Shown piece after piece: positions 23,001 through 33,061 of a stretch of 64,000 nucleotides of DNA. A model generated the notes under the pieces. The model was given only the letters and a program-made list of their open reading frames with translations, did no database searches and had not been told where the DNA came from. Every line of letters begins with the position of its first letter. Position 1 is the first letter of the stretch. The position numbers and the translations under genes are program-made. Source of the stretch: Theocolax elegans (taxonomy: Eukaryota > Arthropoda > Insecta > Hymenoptera > Cerocephalidae); contig JANSJX010000010.1 in assembly GCA_026168455.1 (NCBI GenBank), positions 655,001 through 719,000 on the forward strand. Reading direction: 5' to 3'.

Positions 23001-23890
23001 AGAATTAAAGATAATTTTGTTCCAAATTTTTTTATTCGTCAAAAGGAACACACTTAAGAAACTTTATAAGTGCATATAAGTTATAAGTTACTTTTATATA
23101 AAAAATTTTAAGCTATTGTATAAGTAGAAAAGATATGGGAATAAGAATTAAAGATATTTATTTAATAGATTGCAATTTAAAAAGTGTGATGGGAATAAAA
23201 TACTTGCGAATATTGACACCTTCTTGGAAGGTGTTTTGATTTCAATACTTTCTATTGCAGAAATTTCTTTTATCAGATATTTACTTAGTTAATTCGTAAT
23301 AAAAAAAAAATTAAGCTATTGTGTAAGTAAAAAAAAGAAGGTTATCTTATACTTTAAAATTTATCAGACAGATAACAATTTTATTTATCAGATAACAATT
23401 TTCAAAGTTGGATTAGAATAACACATATACTTACGGGTTTTGACACTTTTTTGAAAGGTGTTTTTGATTTGAGTACTTTCAATTGTAGAAAACTATTATG
23501 GAGTATAAATTACTTATAAAAAAGTGTAATTAAAATATAAATAAGTATAAAAAGTATGGGAGTTTAGGATCAAAGATATTTATTTATTTCAAAATACTTG
23601 TCGATTCCAGTTTGATTTAAGTTCTTTCAACAGCAGAAAACAATTACGGAGTATAAGTTAGTATATATAAAAAATGTGTAAATAGTATTTAAAGAAATAG
23701 AAAAATATGGGAGGTCGAATTAAAGATATGTATTTATCAGACAAGAATTTTGATAAGTGTGTTTAGAAAAACACTATACTTGCGGATTTTCACACCTTCT
23801 TGGAAGGTGTTTTTAATTTTAGTACTTTTAAATGCAGAAAACTACTTATTATTGTGTTGTATAAGTTACATATAAAAAGGTGTAATCAAA
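20095..23890. repeat. Large inverted repeat (foldback), arms ~1.46 and ~1.81 kb
   Basis: Left arm 20095 to about 21550 and right arm about 22083 to 23890 are near-identical inverse complements, meeting around a 530-bp AT-rich spacer. The outer ends read TTTGATTACACC / GGTGTAATCAAA. The right arm is longer because about 345 bp is tandemly duplicated (22766 and 23111 are equivalent points). Within each arm a motif recurs at irregular spacing: a dyad ACACCTTCCAAGAAGGTGT or a degenerate form, next to CG(C/A)(C/A)AAGTAT and flanked by GAAAGTA-TGAAATCAAA. Identical ORFs in both arms (61 and about 70 codons) are by-products of the palindrome. Confidence 0.9.
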
Positions 23891-24294
23891 GAAAAAGTAT
23901 CTTTAAAGCACATGAATTAATTGGTAAAATTATGTAGAATCTTTATAAATACATAGTGAAGTATAAGTTACATATAAAAAAGGTGTAATAGAATATAAAT
24001 CAATTGCGAAAGCTTCTTATATGGAGATTTGTAATATAAAAAAAAATATTTAATTAAAATTTAAAGAAACAGACAAAAGATGGGAGTAATAATTAAAGTT
24101 ATTTATTAGATAAATTTTATTTATAAAAAAAAATTATTTTTAGCAAAAAATACTTACATACTTATGCGGATTTATATTTCTTCTTAAAGGTTTTAAAAAA
24201 AGGGACTAAGTATTTCTTTAATTTAACTAACGGATAAGTATTTTGAAAATATGTTTGGAATCCACCCATACGTGCGAATTACAAAAATTATAAA
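23891..24294. other. AT-rich spacer downstream of the helicase ORF
   Basis: A degenerate copy of the foldback arm motif is visible (a second TTACATATAAAAAAGGTGTAAT at about 23969-23990). Otherwise nothing is recognised. The 3' end of the minus-strand transcript would fall here. Confidence 0.5.
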
Positions 24295-27200
24295 TTAAAC
24301 ACTTTCTAAAAATAAGATGTACAGATTTTTAGCTCTTTTTGGCCATTGTTTCTTTTTAATTTTCAAATCATTTATTTCAAACCACTGATTATTTTGACGT
24401 AACATATTTGTGTAGTGGCCACTTTCAATACAATCACCATTATGAAATATTCCACTCATAACTTTATATTTTTTTTTTCCAATATTCACAATAGACTTTG
24501 GAATTTCGTTGATACCATAACCAGTTAATTTAGAAACTTTGTTATTTTCAACGTCAACGGAAAATACAACTAACTGAATTATTAATAAAGTACTTTTTAA
24601 TTGTATTTCCATTTTTTGAAGTTTTGTACATTTACAACCGTTTTCACAGTTTCCTTGAACTTGTAACCAGTTACCTACATTATGATCTAAGAGATTTTGT
24701 AATGTACAAAATCTTATTGTAGTTTCGGGCAAATTAAGTATCAAAATGTAATCTGAGGTAGTTTTTTCAATCCTATTATCACAGCCAGGACATCGTGTAA
24801 CGAAAGTTAAATCAAATTTCAAAGTTTTTTGTAAAAAATCGGATTTATTACAAAGATGCAATAAAAATTCCGATGCATCTTGTTGCTCTATTAAACTGTA
24901 TTTTGACCCAACAAATTTTCTTAAAGCTGAAACATTGATTTCGCTTCTAGAAACGTACTGATCAAAAACAGTTTTTAACGGATCAATAGTTTTTAATTGC
25001 GTAAGAGCCCTTCTAACTGTTAGCGAATGAAACAAACTTTGGATACTAGAATTGGCATAACAGGAAACATAATCAAAATTAGGTATTCCAAAAATATTCC
25101 AACAGTTGTCTTTCAAATAGTTTAAATAAGAATTGTCACCACCAACAGTCAAATTTGAAGTAAAAATCCACTGAACATCTTTGACCATATTATTTTTAAC
25201 GCAACGTCCAATTTTGCCGTCTGGAATCGCAAATTCTTTAAGATCAGACCGAAAACATTGTCTTAATCTATTATATTCTAGAACAGCTGCTCCATCAGCG
25301 AAAATCTGTGATGGATCAAAATTAATAAAATGTAAACCCTGCATTGTTGTAGCACGCGAGCAAGCAACGTAAACTTGACCAGAAGTAAATATATTATTAC
25401 CTGCATCTACAACAACATTCTCTAAGCTTAAACCCTGACTTTTATGAATAGTTATTCCATAACTATTACAAATAGGAAATTGATTGCGAATGATACAAAT
25501 TCTATCCATAACAACAAATTTAAATTCCAGTCGTTCAAGTGAATGCTCTTGACCATTTTGTAACTTAATGTGTAGCTTTATACATTCACCATTTTTATCT
25601 TTTGATACTGAAGTAACGGTAGCTATAGTACCATTTACTAAACCGATAGTTACGTCAACATTTCTTCTTATCATAATTTTTGAATTTAATTTAATTTTTA
25701 TTACGCGATCTATACCACAAATATTACTGTCTTCTTCATTTATCAATTTTTGAACCTTTTTTTCTAAATTTTTTGGACATTTAAAGCAATCGTGAGCAAC
25801 AAGATTTATTTCTTCTGAATCTATTCGGCGTAACATTGCTGTATTTAAAACACTGCACATTTTTTTAGTGGGTAACAAGCAAATAGTATTCACCGGTAAT
25901 TTATTTAAATAAATACACAGTTCTTCAACAACTGCATTACAATCAGAACTGGTAAATTGTATTTTTCGGTTTTGTAATGTATCAATATCGGTTTTAGTAA
26001 CAAAACCAAGTCTCATTCTAGATAAAATGTCATTAAATTCTTTATCTTTCAACTGTCTCATATTAATATTCAATTCATCATAAGAAAATAAATTCCACAA
26101 GTTATAAGAATTTATAGATCCAATGTACTTACCAATTTTTTGCTTCAATAATTCTTTGAATGCAAATTCTTCATTAACCGGAGGAAGTTGCAACAGATCT
26201 CCAAAAACAACAATATGTTTTTTCCCAAACCATCCATCATCGGTATCAGAAGTATCGAATATTTCTACTAACCGTAAATGAATGTACATCAGCATAACAT
26301 TTGATACCATAGATATTTGATCAAGAATAATTAAATCAACATCTTTTAAACTTAATCTTATTTGCTTTAATGCTGCCGATGACAGTTCTTTATATTTCGC
26401 AGTACCATCTTGTTCTACTGGTAATTGTAACAACCTATGAATAGTAAGACCATCAATGTTATATGCTGCTATACCAGTAGGCGCAGTAACAGCAGTCTCT
26501 TTGTTTCGAATTATCTTGTTCCACGCTACCAGAAGTTTGATAATGTAGCTCTTTCCCGTACCCCCAGAACCGCTTACGAAAAATCTTAAAACTTTATTCT
26601 CTGACGATAGCATACATGTTATTTTTTCGAAAACTCTTTTTTGATCTTCATTCAGTTTTGTACTCAATTCTTGAAGGACTCTAGGTGTCATTGAAAATTT
26701 ATGCGCAATATCTTGAAAATCTTTCATAGCGTTTTCCACTTCAACAGGGATACAACCTTCCGGTAAATAATTTGATTTTGATTGACTATCTGCGTCATCT
26801 ATTTTCATTTCTTTTTGAATTGATTCATTCATTTTATCTCTAGCTTCGCGAATATCTTTACATTTATCGTGATACTTCATTGCTTCAATTAATTCATTTC
26901 CTTTTTTAAAAAACGCATTTTTGTAAGTGCATTCATTGCCCTTCAATTCATCAGTGTCTCTCCAAGGTTGAAATAATAAAAGCAAACCATAAAAATACTC
27001 TTCAGGTTTAGAATCAGGGTTATTCTTATAATGGTTTATTAAATAAGGATTTTTTCTTTTTCTGTAAAAAAGATTTGGTGGTACCTGATAATATTCAACT
27101 TTACGTACAGGTTTTTTTTTTATAACATCATACCATTTAGCAAAATCATACAAACACAGTTTTTCTAGCTCTTTTGGTCGAAGTGGATAATAAGTATCTA

Positions 27201-27945
27201 TAAGTGAAGCATAATAAATATCTGTAGAATCATCTGAAAGATTTTCTACTTCGTCACGTTTCTTTAGTTTTCTATTTCTCACTTCTCTTATATCTAACCA
27301 TCTAATAACAGTATTGCCATCAGTGCCATGAAGAGGATGACCTAAAAGAGCATCGGCCGCTTCAATAGCTCCAATTTCTCTGTGATTTAAAGCTCTCATA
27401 GAGAAAGTCCAAAGACGACTACATAATGATTCATTGGATTTTATATCTTGAAAATCTACCATACTTTTTTCTCCTTTAGTTCCATAGCTGCACACATACC
27501 TTGTTAACATGTATGATGACTCACAAATAAATTGTGCATCATTATTGCCTTCCCAAATTACTAAAAGAGCAGGCATGTAATCATTTATGTTCTGCTCTTC
27601 TTTACTGCGTGGTAAGTCATAAAATCTGCCTTTATTCTTCAATTTTTTACGATTCGCTATTGAAACGGATACAGGTCTAAATACTAACTGATCTGTCACA
27701 GGACGAGAAAATCCAAAACGACAGGTACTTTTAAAACCAGTTTTAGTTTCTGACTTTCTCATACAATAATCATTGTGATGATGTTCCTGATAAGTGGTTA
27801 CACGTCTGTAAAGCTCTGGAGATATATTCTTATCAGGTATTCGACAAGTAATATTTTGCAATATGAACTGTTCAACTTCTTCATTAGATGCTTTTCCATA
27901 AACCGGTGCATTTTGTATCCAAAATAAGCAATGATAATGAGGCAT
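24295..27945 (-). CDS. Helitron-type Rep (HUH) C-part, Pif1 helicase, C-terminal USP
   Basis: 1216 codons. The first residues MPHYHCLFW are the HUH metal-binding motif of Helitron Rep, so the ORF really begins mid-domain. The upstream ORF supplies the rest, one frame away. The Y-x3-Y catalytic pair is at Y150/Y154 (YVCSY). Pif1 helicase: Walker A GSGGTGKS (about 459-466), Walker B region LIILDQISMV (about 538-547), GDLLQLPPV (582-590), SYGITIHKSQGLS and VYVACSRAT (about 828-865). A ubiquitin-specific protease domain follows: Cys box VSCYANSSIQSL with C962, QQDASEFL, Cys pairs 1052/1055 and 1100/1104, His box SGHYTN with H1177, Asp at ND 1192-1193. In Helitrons Rep nicks and joins DNA, and the helicase unwinds it. 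The Walker B Glu is replaced by Gln, which could disable ATPase. Confidence 0.9.
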   Translation of the reverse strand: MPHYHCLFWIQNAPVYGKASNEEVEQFILQNITCRIPDKNISPELYRRVTTYQEHHHNDYCMRKSETKTGFKSTCRFGFSRPVTDQLVFRPVSVSIANRKKLKNKGRFYDLPRSKEEQNINDYMPALLVIWEGNNDAQFICESSYMLTRYVCSYGTKGEKSMVDFQDIKSNESLCSRLWTFSMRALNHREIGAIEAADALLGHPLHGTDGNTVIRWLDIREVRNRKLKKRDEVENLSDDSTDIYYASLIDTYYPLRPKELEKLCLYDFAKWYDVIKKKPVRKVEYYQVPPNLFYRKRKNPYLINHYKNNPDSKPEEYFYGLLLLFQPWRDTDELKGNECTYKNAFFKKGNELIEAMKYHDKCKDIREARDKMNESIQKEMKIDDADSQSKSNYLPEGCIPVEVENAMKDFQDIAHKFSMTPRVLQELSTKLNEDQKRVFEKITCMLSSENKVLRFFVSGSGGTGKSYIIKLLVAWNKIIRNKETAVTAPTGIAAYNIDGLTIHRLLQLPVEQDGTAKYKELSSAALKQIRLSLKDVDLIILDQISMVSNVMLMYIHLRLVEIFDTSDTDDGWFGKKHIVVFGDLLQLPPVNEEFAFKELLKQKIGKYIGSINSYNLWNLFSYDELNINMRQLKDKEFNDILSRMRLGFVTKTDIDTLQNRKIQFTSSDCNAVVEELCIYLNKLPVNTICLLPTKKMCSVLNTAMLRRIDSEEINLVAHDCFKCPKNLEKKVQKLINEEDSNICGIDRVIKIKLNSKIMIRRNVDVTIGLVNGTIATVTSVSKDKNGECIKLHIKLQNGQEHSLERLEFKFVVMDRICIIRNQFPICNSYGITIHKSQGLSLENVVVDAGNNIFTSGQVYVACSRATTMQGLHFINFDPSQIFADGAAVLEYNRLRQCFRSDLKEFAIPDGKIGRCVKNNMVKDVQWIFTSNLTVGGDNSYLNYLKDNCWNIFGIPNFDYVSCYANSSIQSLFHSLTVRRALTQLKTIDPLKTVFDQYVSRSEINVSALRKFVGSKYSLIEQQDASEFLLHLCNKSDFLQKTLKFDLTFVTRCPGCDNRIEKTTSDYILILNLPETTIRFCTLQNLLDHNVGNWLQVQGNCENGCKCTKLQKMEIQLKSTLLIIQLVVFSVDVENNKVSKLTGYGINEIPKSIVNIGKKKYKVMSGIFHNGDCIESGHYTNMLRQNNQWFEINDLKIKKKQWPKRAKNLYILFLESV

Positions 27946-30428
27946 CCCTTTCCTTGATATTCGACAGTATAATAATAATATAAGATTTGACCAATTGGAC
28001 GAGCTAAAGAAAGCAAATATGCAAAAATTGCAGTAATTTTGTTATGAAAATATCTTGCAGCCGATACTGGATCTGCTGCAATTAATGCGCTAGTATCTCT
28101 GCTATCATTTTCCCAGTCATTAACTTGACGTATGTAATTAGCCATTTCTGGCCACATCCATTCACTGGGACTCAGGGTAACAAAAAAAGTTACAGGCCCT
28201 CTTTCTGTCATCATGCAATCTAAGTCATTTCTTACTTTTTTCCAATAAGCTTCAGTACCTCTTAAACGAGCAAAAACCGTTTGAATATTTAAATTTTCTT
28301 CATCATTTCGCAAATTTTGTAATAAATCTTTGGCCGTGTATTTGTAGCGTGGATTATGAACATTCAATACGTGAAAGATTTCGGCATTAATTTGACGTAT
28401 TGTATTATTAAACAACAAATAAAACAAATATTGAATGTTTAACCTAAACTGTTTATGTTTAGAAGTCAGTCTAGATTTAATAAAATCAAATTCTCTCAAA
28501 GGCACAATACGATGTTCTTGCTGACCATTAATTCCGAAAGGATAAAGATCGGGAAAACATTTTAAATCTAACTCTTTCTCCCTCGTATTCAAAGGATTAG
28601 CTGTAATTGGTAACATTTGGTATAGCTTTGTATCAAGTTCATTAATTTTCTTCTGATGTAAAGGATATATTGAATACTGTTCGTAATAAGAGTCTGATAA
28701 AGATTTTTGTGTCAATAAAGCATTTTTTTTATGATTATCATATTTATTTTTATTTACAAAATGGGAATCATGAATATTTTCGCACATTGAATCGATCTTT
28801 TCCAACGATTCAAAAGCACAAAGTGTTTTCATAAGTTCTTCAGAAGATTGTGGAATATTGATTTCTGCATAAAGAGTATTCCATTTCTTCAAAAATTTTA
28901 AAGCTTCCCACACTTTTTTAATATCCACATAATTTTCCCAAATGATTTTAGCTTTTGTAGGATTACTTCTTACTAAAACGTATATTTCGTGGTTACTATT
29001 CAAAGGATCTGTATTTGGACAAAGTTTCTTTAATGTCTGTTCTACTGGTAAAGGTAAATGAAAAGTTCTACCTTTTACTTTATCCAGTTTACAATAATAT
29101 GGAACATTCGCTTTCATAACTGTTCCTGCTTTTATTACAGTCTGAAATGCTTTAGCACGTTGAATTAACATTTTTTCAAAATCATTTAAGATTTTAATTT
29201 CTTTAGGGGTTTCTTTAACAAAAAGATTATTCAAAATACAAGTAGCTGGTAAAGAATATTGTTTAAATTTACCAATACAATATTTGCATATATAAGCGCT
29301 ATTGAATTCTTCTTCATCGAAATGACGCTTTAATTTTTCCCAGAAATTGTCAACAATTTTGACACCAAGTAAGTCTGGTAGTAAATTAATTTTATCTGCA
29401 TACTTCGATACAGGGTCCAGATTACGATCACACCATAGTCTTTCGCAAGAAACGCATGGTGTTCTTGGTGTGTCCATAACAATTTTGGTAAATTGTTTAA
29501 CTCCAATCTTATATTTATCTTTTAATTCATTTTCATCTAAGCATATTTCACTTTTTGACCTTTTAAAAGAAATTCTACATTTAGCAGATTCTACTATGCT
29601 GTTAAGTAAATCTATATCTGTATTATTTAAAGCCTCATCAATATTGTCAATACATTTGTAAAGCTGTTTTAGTGAATAAATGTGACGCTTTATTGTTCGC
29701 AGTTTAGGATAATGTACTGATAAAATACTTAATTTTAGAAATAGAGATTTACAAAGTAATGGCTGAGCGTAACAAATCATAGGATGACCGCTTTTGTCTG
29801 AAACTAATTCTGAAGTACAAAAGTCAATTGTTCGAAAGAAATCACAAGCAGTTACATAAGTTAAATCGAGTAATTTGTCAAATAAAAATTTAAGTTGTAT
29901 TAGAATGTCTAGATCAACTGTTTTACAAAAGTCATTACACTCCCAAAATTGTTTTCCTTTCACTTCCATTAAAGGCAGGATATTAGTAGATTGGCCATTT
30001 TCATTTAAAATAATTATACCAAATTCTTTTATGTCGAAATTATAAGTTGCTTCTGCAAAAAAAGCCTCTGTGCTAGAAGTATGTTTGGGCATGCCACATA
30101 ATGCCGTAAGTGCATACTCTATATTTTCATCAATATTTATGTCTCCTAATCTTATCTTCGAAATTTCTATGGCATTTTTACAATTTCGCAATTCTTTTTT
30201 TATTTGAGATATATATTCATCCCTGACGTATATAACTTTCTTAACTAAATATTCAGCTTCTATTCTACGATCTATCAAAGACGATATATGTGATAATTTT
30301 TCCATAACGTCTTCTATAAACTTTTCTTTTGATCGTAGAAGATTTTTAGTGTTGTTCTTTGCAGTTATAGCTTTATATTTTTTCTTTATTTTTGTTGCTA
30401 ATTCATTTTTCGAATTTATTATTTTCAC
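27798..30428 (-). CDS. Helitron Rep N-terminal part with DUF6570-like region
   Basis: 876 codons from a GTG; no ATG start is obvious, and the same frame is open upstream into the preceding ORF. The N-terminal 100 residues are lysine-rich. Cys motifs CVSCERLWC (325-333) and CKYC (381-384) resemble the DUF6570 region common in insect Helitron-like helicases (from memory). A Helitron_like_N region follows with FPDLYPFG (about 640) and DLDCMMTERGPVTFFVTLSP (about 760-780). It ends PVSAARYFHNKITAI then VEYQGKG, where the next ORF takes over. The last ~34 codons beyond 27945 overlap the next ORF and are out of frame. The join is at AAAGGGA (27945-27951), a -1 step. Confidence 0.85.
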   Translation of the reverse strand: MKIINSKNELATKIKKKYKAITAKNNTKNLLRSKEKFIEDVMEKLSHISSLIDRRIEAEYLVKKVIYVRDEYISQIKKELRNCKNAIEISKIRLGDINIDENIEYALTALCGMPKHTSSTEAFFAEATYNFDIKEFGIIILNENGQSTNILPLMEVKGKQFWECNDFCKTVDLDILIQLKFLFDKLLDLTYVTACDFFRTIDFCTSELVSDKSGHPMICYAQPLLCKSLFLKLSILSVHYPKLRTIKRHIYSLKQLYKCIDNIDEALNNTDIDLLNSIVESAKCRISFKRSKSEICLDENELKDKYKIGVKQFTKIVMDTPRTPCVSCERLWCDRNLDPVSKYADKINLLPDLLGVKIVDNFWEKLKRHFDEEEFNSAYICKYCIGKFKQYSLPATCILNNLFVKETPKEIKILNDFEKMLIQRAKAFQTVIKAGTVMKANVPYYCKLDKVKGRTFHLPLPVEQTLKKLCPNTDPLNSNHEIYVLVRSNPTKAKIIWENYVDIKKVWEALKFLKKWNTLYAEINIPQSSEELMKTLCAFESLEKIDSMCENIHDSHFVNKNKYDNHKKNALLTQKSLSDSYYEQYSIYPLHQKKINELDTKLYQMLPITANPLNTREKELDLKCFPDLYPFGINGQQEHRIVPLREFDFIKSRLTSKHKQFRLNIQYLFYLLFNNTIRQINAEIFHVLNVHNPRYKYTAKDLLQNLRNDEENLNIQTVFARLRGTEAYWKKVRNDLDCMMTERGPVTFFVTLSPSEWMWPEMANYIRQVNDWENDSRDTSALIAADPVSAARYFHNKITAIFAYLLSLARPIGQILYYYYTVEYQGKGCLIIIAYFGYKMHRFMEKHLMKKLNSSYCKILLVEYLIRIYLQSFTDV

Positions 30429-30469
30429 CTCACGTTCTAACGGAGATACCTCATTTTTTTTTAAACAAT

Positions 30470-33061
30470 CTATATTTGCTTTTTTTTTAAATTATATTTA
30501 TGTTTTCTTTGTATAGATATATCTTCTTTATGAGTTTCATTATATAACTTAATTTTTTTCAAAATTCCCTCCCTATTTTTTTTATAATATTTTCGTTTTC
30601 TTAAAGAAATTTGTAAGTCGGAATTATTCTTGGAAGTACTCTCTGCAGTTAAATTGGATATATGCGATTTTACATTCGGCACATCTGTAATTGACTGATC
30701 AACATTTGTTTCAACTACATTAGCTTTTATTCCATGTAAATTATTTTTAGAAATCATAGCGCCTAATTTTGTATCAAAAGAAATATCGCACACATTGAAA
30801 TTATTACATTTTTTTTTATGATAAAGATTGGTTTTAATATCTTTTAATTTTTCTTCATTCTCATTACAATATTTTCGTTTTCTTTTGCAAATTTTGATAT
30901 GTTTCTCTGTACAGTGATTATTTTCAGAATTAATATTTAAATAATTCTCATTTATAATAGACTGACTTCCTTGTACACATTTTGTATATTCATATTTCTT
31001 AATTTTATTATTTTCTTTATCTTCTGATAATTGCAAAAGGGTAACATTATACTTCTGATGATCTTTAGGAAGTGAAAAATTCGCTTGGATTAATAAATCT
31101 TGATTTAAATTGCTTACATTTGTTTGTTTTACTTTTATTTTATTCACTTTTTCATTCAAATTTACATCAGTATTACTTATATTTGTATTATCACATTTAG
31201 TTTTATCAACCCTACCAAAGGCTTTATTTTCATTTAAATTACTTACTTTTCTCTTATTAATTTTTTCTTTTAGATTTATATCAATATTGCTTAAATTTTT
31301 ATTATTACACTCAGCTTTGTTAACCCTTTTAAAGGATTTAAGATTATCTTTTACTAATTGATGGTCGGTGCGATGATTTACTGCAACTTTCATTGTAGTT
31401 TTACTTGTTACAGAAATCACCGGTTTACTGTCATTCTTACTCTCTAAAAAGTAAGCAGTAGATAGGTCTTTTAAATGAGTTTCTTTTGTTGCTAAAGAAA
31501 CATTTTTGGTTTGAGGAATTTCTTCTAAAAAAATCATGTATATTTCTGATGCATGTTTTGGCCAACAAGATTGAGAAACGTTTAAATCATTGATTCGTAA
31601 CCATTTATTATTTTTTCGTATAATACTTGTGTAGTGACCAGACGATATGCTAGTCCCATGATGAAATACAGCACTTATTACTCTATACTGTTTCTTATTA
31701 ATTACAATTTTTTGATTTTGCAAATTACGAATTTGTAAGTTAGCGATTTTAGAAGTTGTACCAGTATTTAAATTTACAGAAAATAATTTTAATTGCAATA
31801 TTATACATGAATTAAATGTTATAAGCTCTAACTTTTCAAATAATGTACAATTACACCCATTTTTACACTGCATATCAAGAGGATTCCATCGTCCTAAGTT
31901 ATAATTAACAAGGTCTTGTAAAGTTATATTTTGCCTAACTTCCGGAATACAAAGTGATAATATGTAATTAGGCATGGAATTTAAATATTTTTCTTCTTTA
32001 CAATTAAAGCATTTCGAAAAGGTGTCTAACCGATGCTCAAAGACAGATTGTAGATTATTTGATCGTTGGAAAAGATACGTAAGAAATTCTGATACATCTT
32101 GCTGTTGCTTACAAATATATTGTTCATGCGCAAACGCTCTTATTTGATTAACATTAACGGTACCTTTCAAAATATAACTTTTAAATGCATAATACAATGC
32201 ATTATCTTCAGGATTTTGAAAAAAATTTAACAATAAGCTTTTACAATTTATTAAACTTTGTATTAAAGAATTTGCATAACATGATACATTATCAACATTG
32301 GGTAATCCAATAACATCTACAAATTCTTCTGAATTCTTTTTTAACATTTCAACTAAATCACAGTTTAAGAATTTCTTTTGGCTCTCATTTATTGAGGGTT
32401 GATGTAATACAGCGTTATTACTCAAAGATGTACTTAATAATGGATTATCGACTTTTTGCTGATTAAAATTAACATTTGCATTGGGGTTCATCACAGGAAA
32501 ATGTAATAGTTCGTTGCGTTCAAACATTTGAAGAAGGTGACTTCGTAATTCATTTTGGTTATACACTATTAAAGATGGATTTTTATTAAGAGCCAACGAT
32601 GTTGCAAAGGCCATAGCAAAAAGTGCACAGTCAGTAGCATTACTCTGGTATTGCACGTTTGGATAGTATACCCTAATTTCATTAAAGTATGGAAACAAAT
32701 GTTTTAAGAACACTTTGTGACATTTGTGCAATTGTTTTTTATTAAGAGAATCATAAATAAAAATAGCCTTGGTATCATAATAACAACAAATCCAATGACC
32801 ATTTATGCATGCGTTACATAAATCATCACAGCTGTGCAATAACTGTATGTGTTGAACGTTTCGAGAGACTGGAAGTATGCGCGTAGATTGTAAGTTTCTC
32901 ATAGCATGTTGTAGAAGTAATGTGGATCGTGGTTTAATGGAAGTACAAGTGCTAAATATAGTATGAAATTTATCAACGTGTGTATCTTTTAGTTCAGATC
33001 CATCAAAAATTAATTGCTTATCTTGATGGGTAAGTATATATTTATCCTTCCCTCTATTCAT
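30470..33061 (-). CDS. Ulp1/C48-like protease fused to USP, with basic C-terminus
   Basis: 863 codons starting at ATG 33061. Residues about 75-180 look like a Ulp1/C48 cysteine protease: NGHWICCYYD (H89), IFIYDSLN (D104), YQSNATDCALFAMAFA (Q139, C145). Residues about 245-515 are a USP domain: NVSCYANSLIQSL (C261), KQQQDVSEFL, zinc Cys at 351/354 and 399/403, SSGHYTSI (H476), ND at 491-492. Both catalytic sets are complete. The C-terminal third is low complexity with basic RKRKY-x-N/E motifs, often seen at the start of Helitron polyproteins. The USP resembles the one at the end of the helicase ORF, implying internal duplication. Stop at 30470. One base earlier in phase the frame runs on into the Rep ORF, so all three ORFs may be one gene. 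Confidence 0.85.
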   Translation of the reverse strand: MNRGKDKYILTHQDKQLIFDGSELKDTHVDKFHTIFSTCTSIKPRSTLLLQHAMRNLQSTRILPVSRNVQHIQLLHSCDDLCNACINGHWICCYYDTKAIFIYDSLNKKQLHKCHKVFLKHLFPYFNEIRVYYPNVQYQSNATDCALFAMAFATSLALNKNPSLIVYNQNELRSHLLQMFERNELLHFPVMNPNANVNFNQQKVDNPLLSTSLSNNAVLHQPSINESQKKFLNCDLVEMLKKNSEEFVDVIGLPNVDNVSCYANSLIQSLINCKSLLLNFFQNPEDNALYYAFKSYILKGTVNVNQIRAFAHEQYICKQQQDVSEFLTYLFQRSNNLQSVFEHRLDTFSKCFNCKEEKYLNSMPNYILSLCIPEVRQNITLQDLVNYNLGRWNPLDMQCKNGCNCTLFEKLELITFNSCIILQLKLFSVNLNTGTTSKIANLQIRNLQNQKIVINKKQYRVISAVFHHGTSISSGHYTSIIRKNNKWLRINDLNVSQSCWPKHASEIYMIFLEEIPQTKNVSLATKETHLKDLSTAYFLESKNDSKPVISVTSKTTMKVAVNHRTDHQLVKDNLKSFKRVNKAECNNKNLSNIDINLKEKINKRKVSNLNENKAFGRVDKTKCDNTNISNTDVNLNEKVNKIKVKQTNVSNLNQDLLIQANFSLPKDHQKYNVTLLQLSEDKENNKIKKYEYTKCVQGSQSIINENYLNINSENNHCTEKHIKICKRKRKYCNENEEKLKDIKTNLYHKKKCNNFNVCDISFDTKLGAMISKNNLHGIKANVVETNVDQSITDVPNVKSHISNLTAESTSKNNSDLQISLRKRKYYKKNREGILKKIKLYNETHKEDISIQRKHKYNLKKKQI

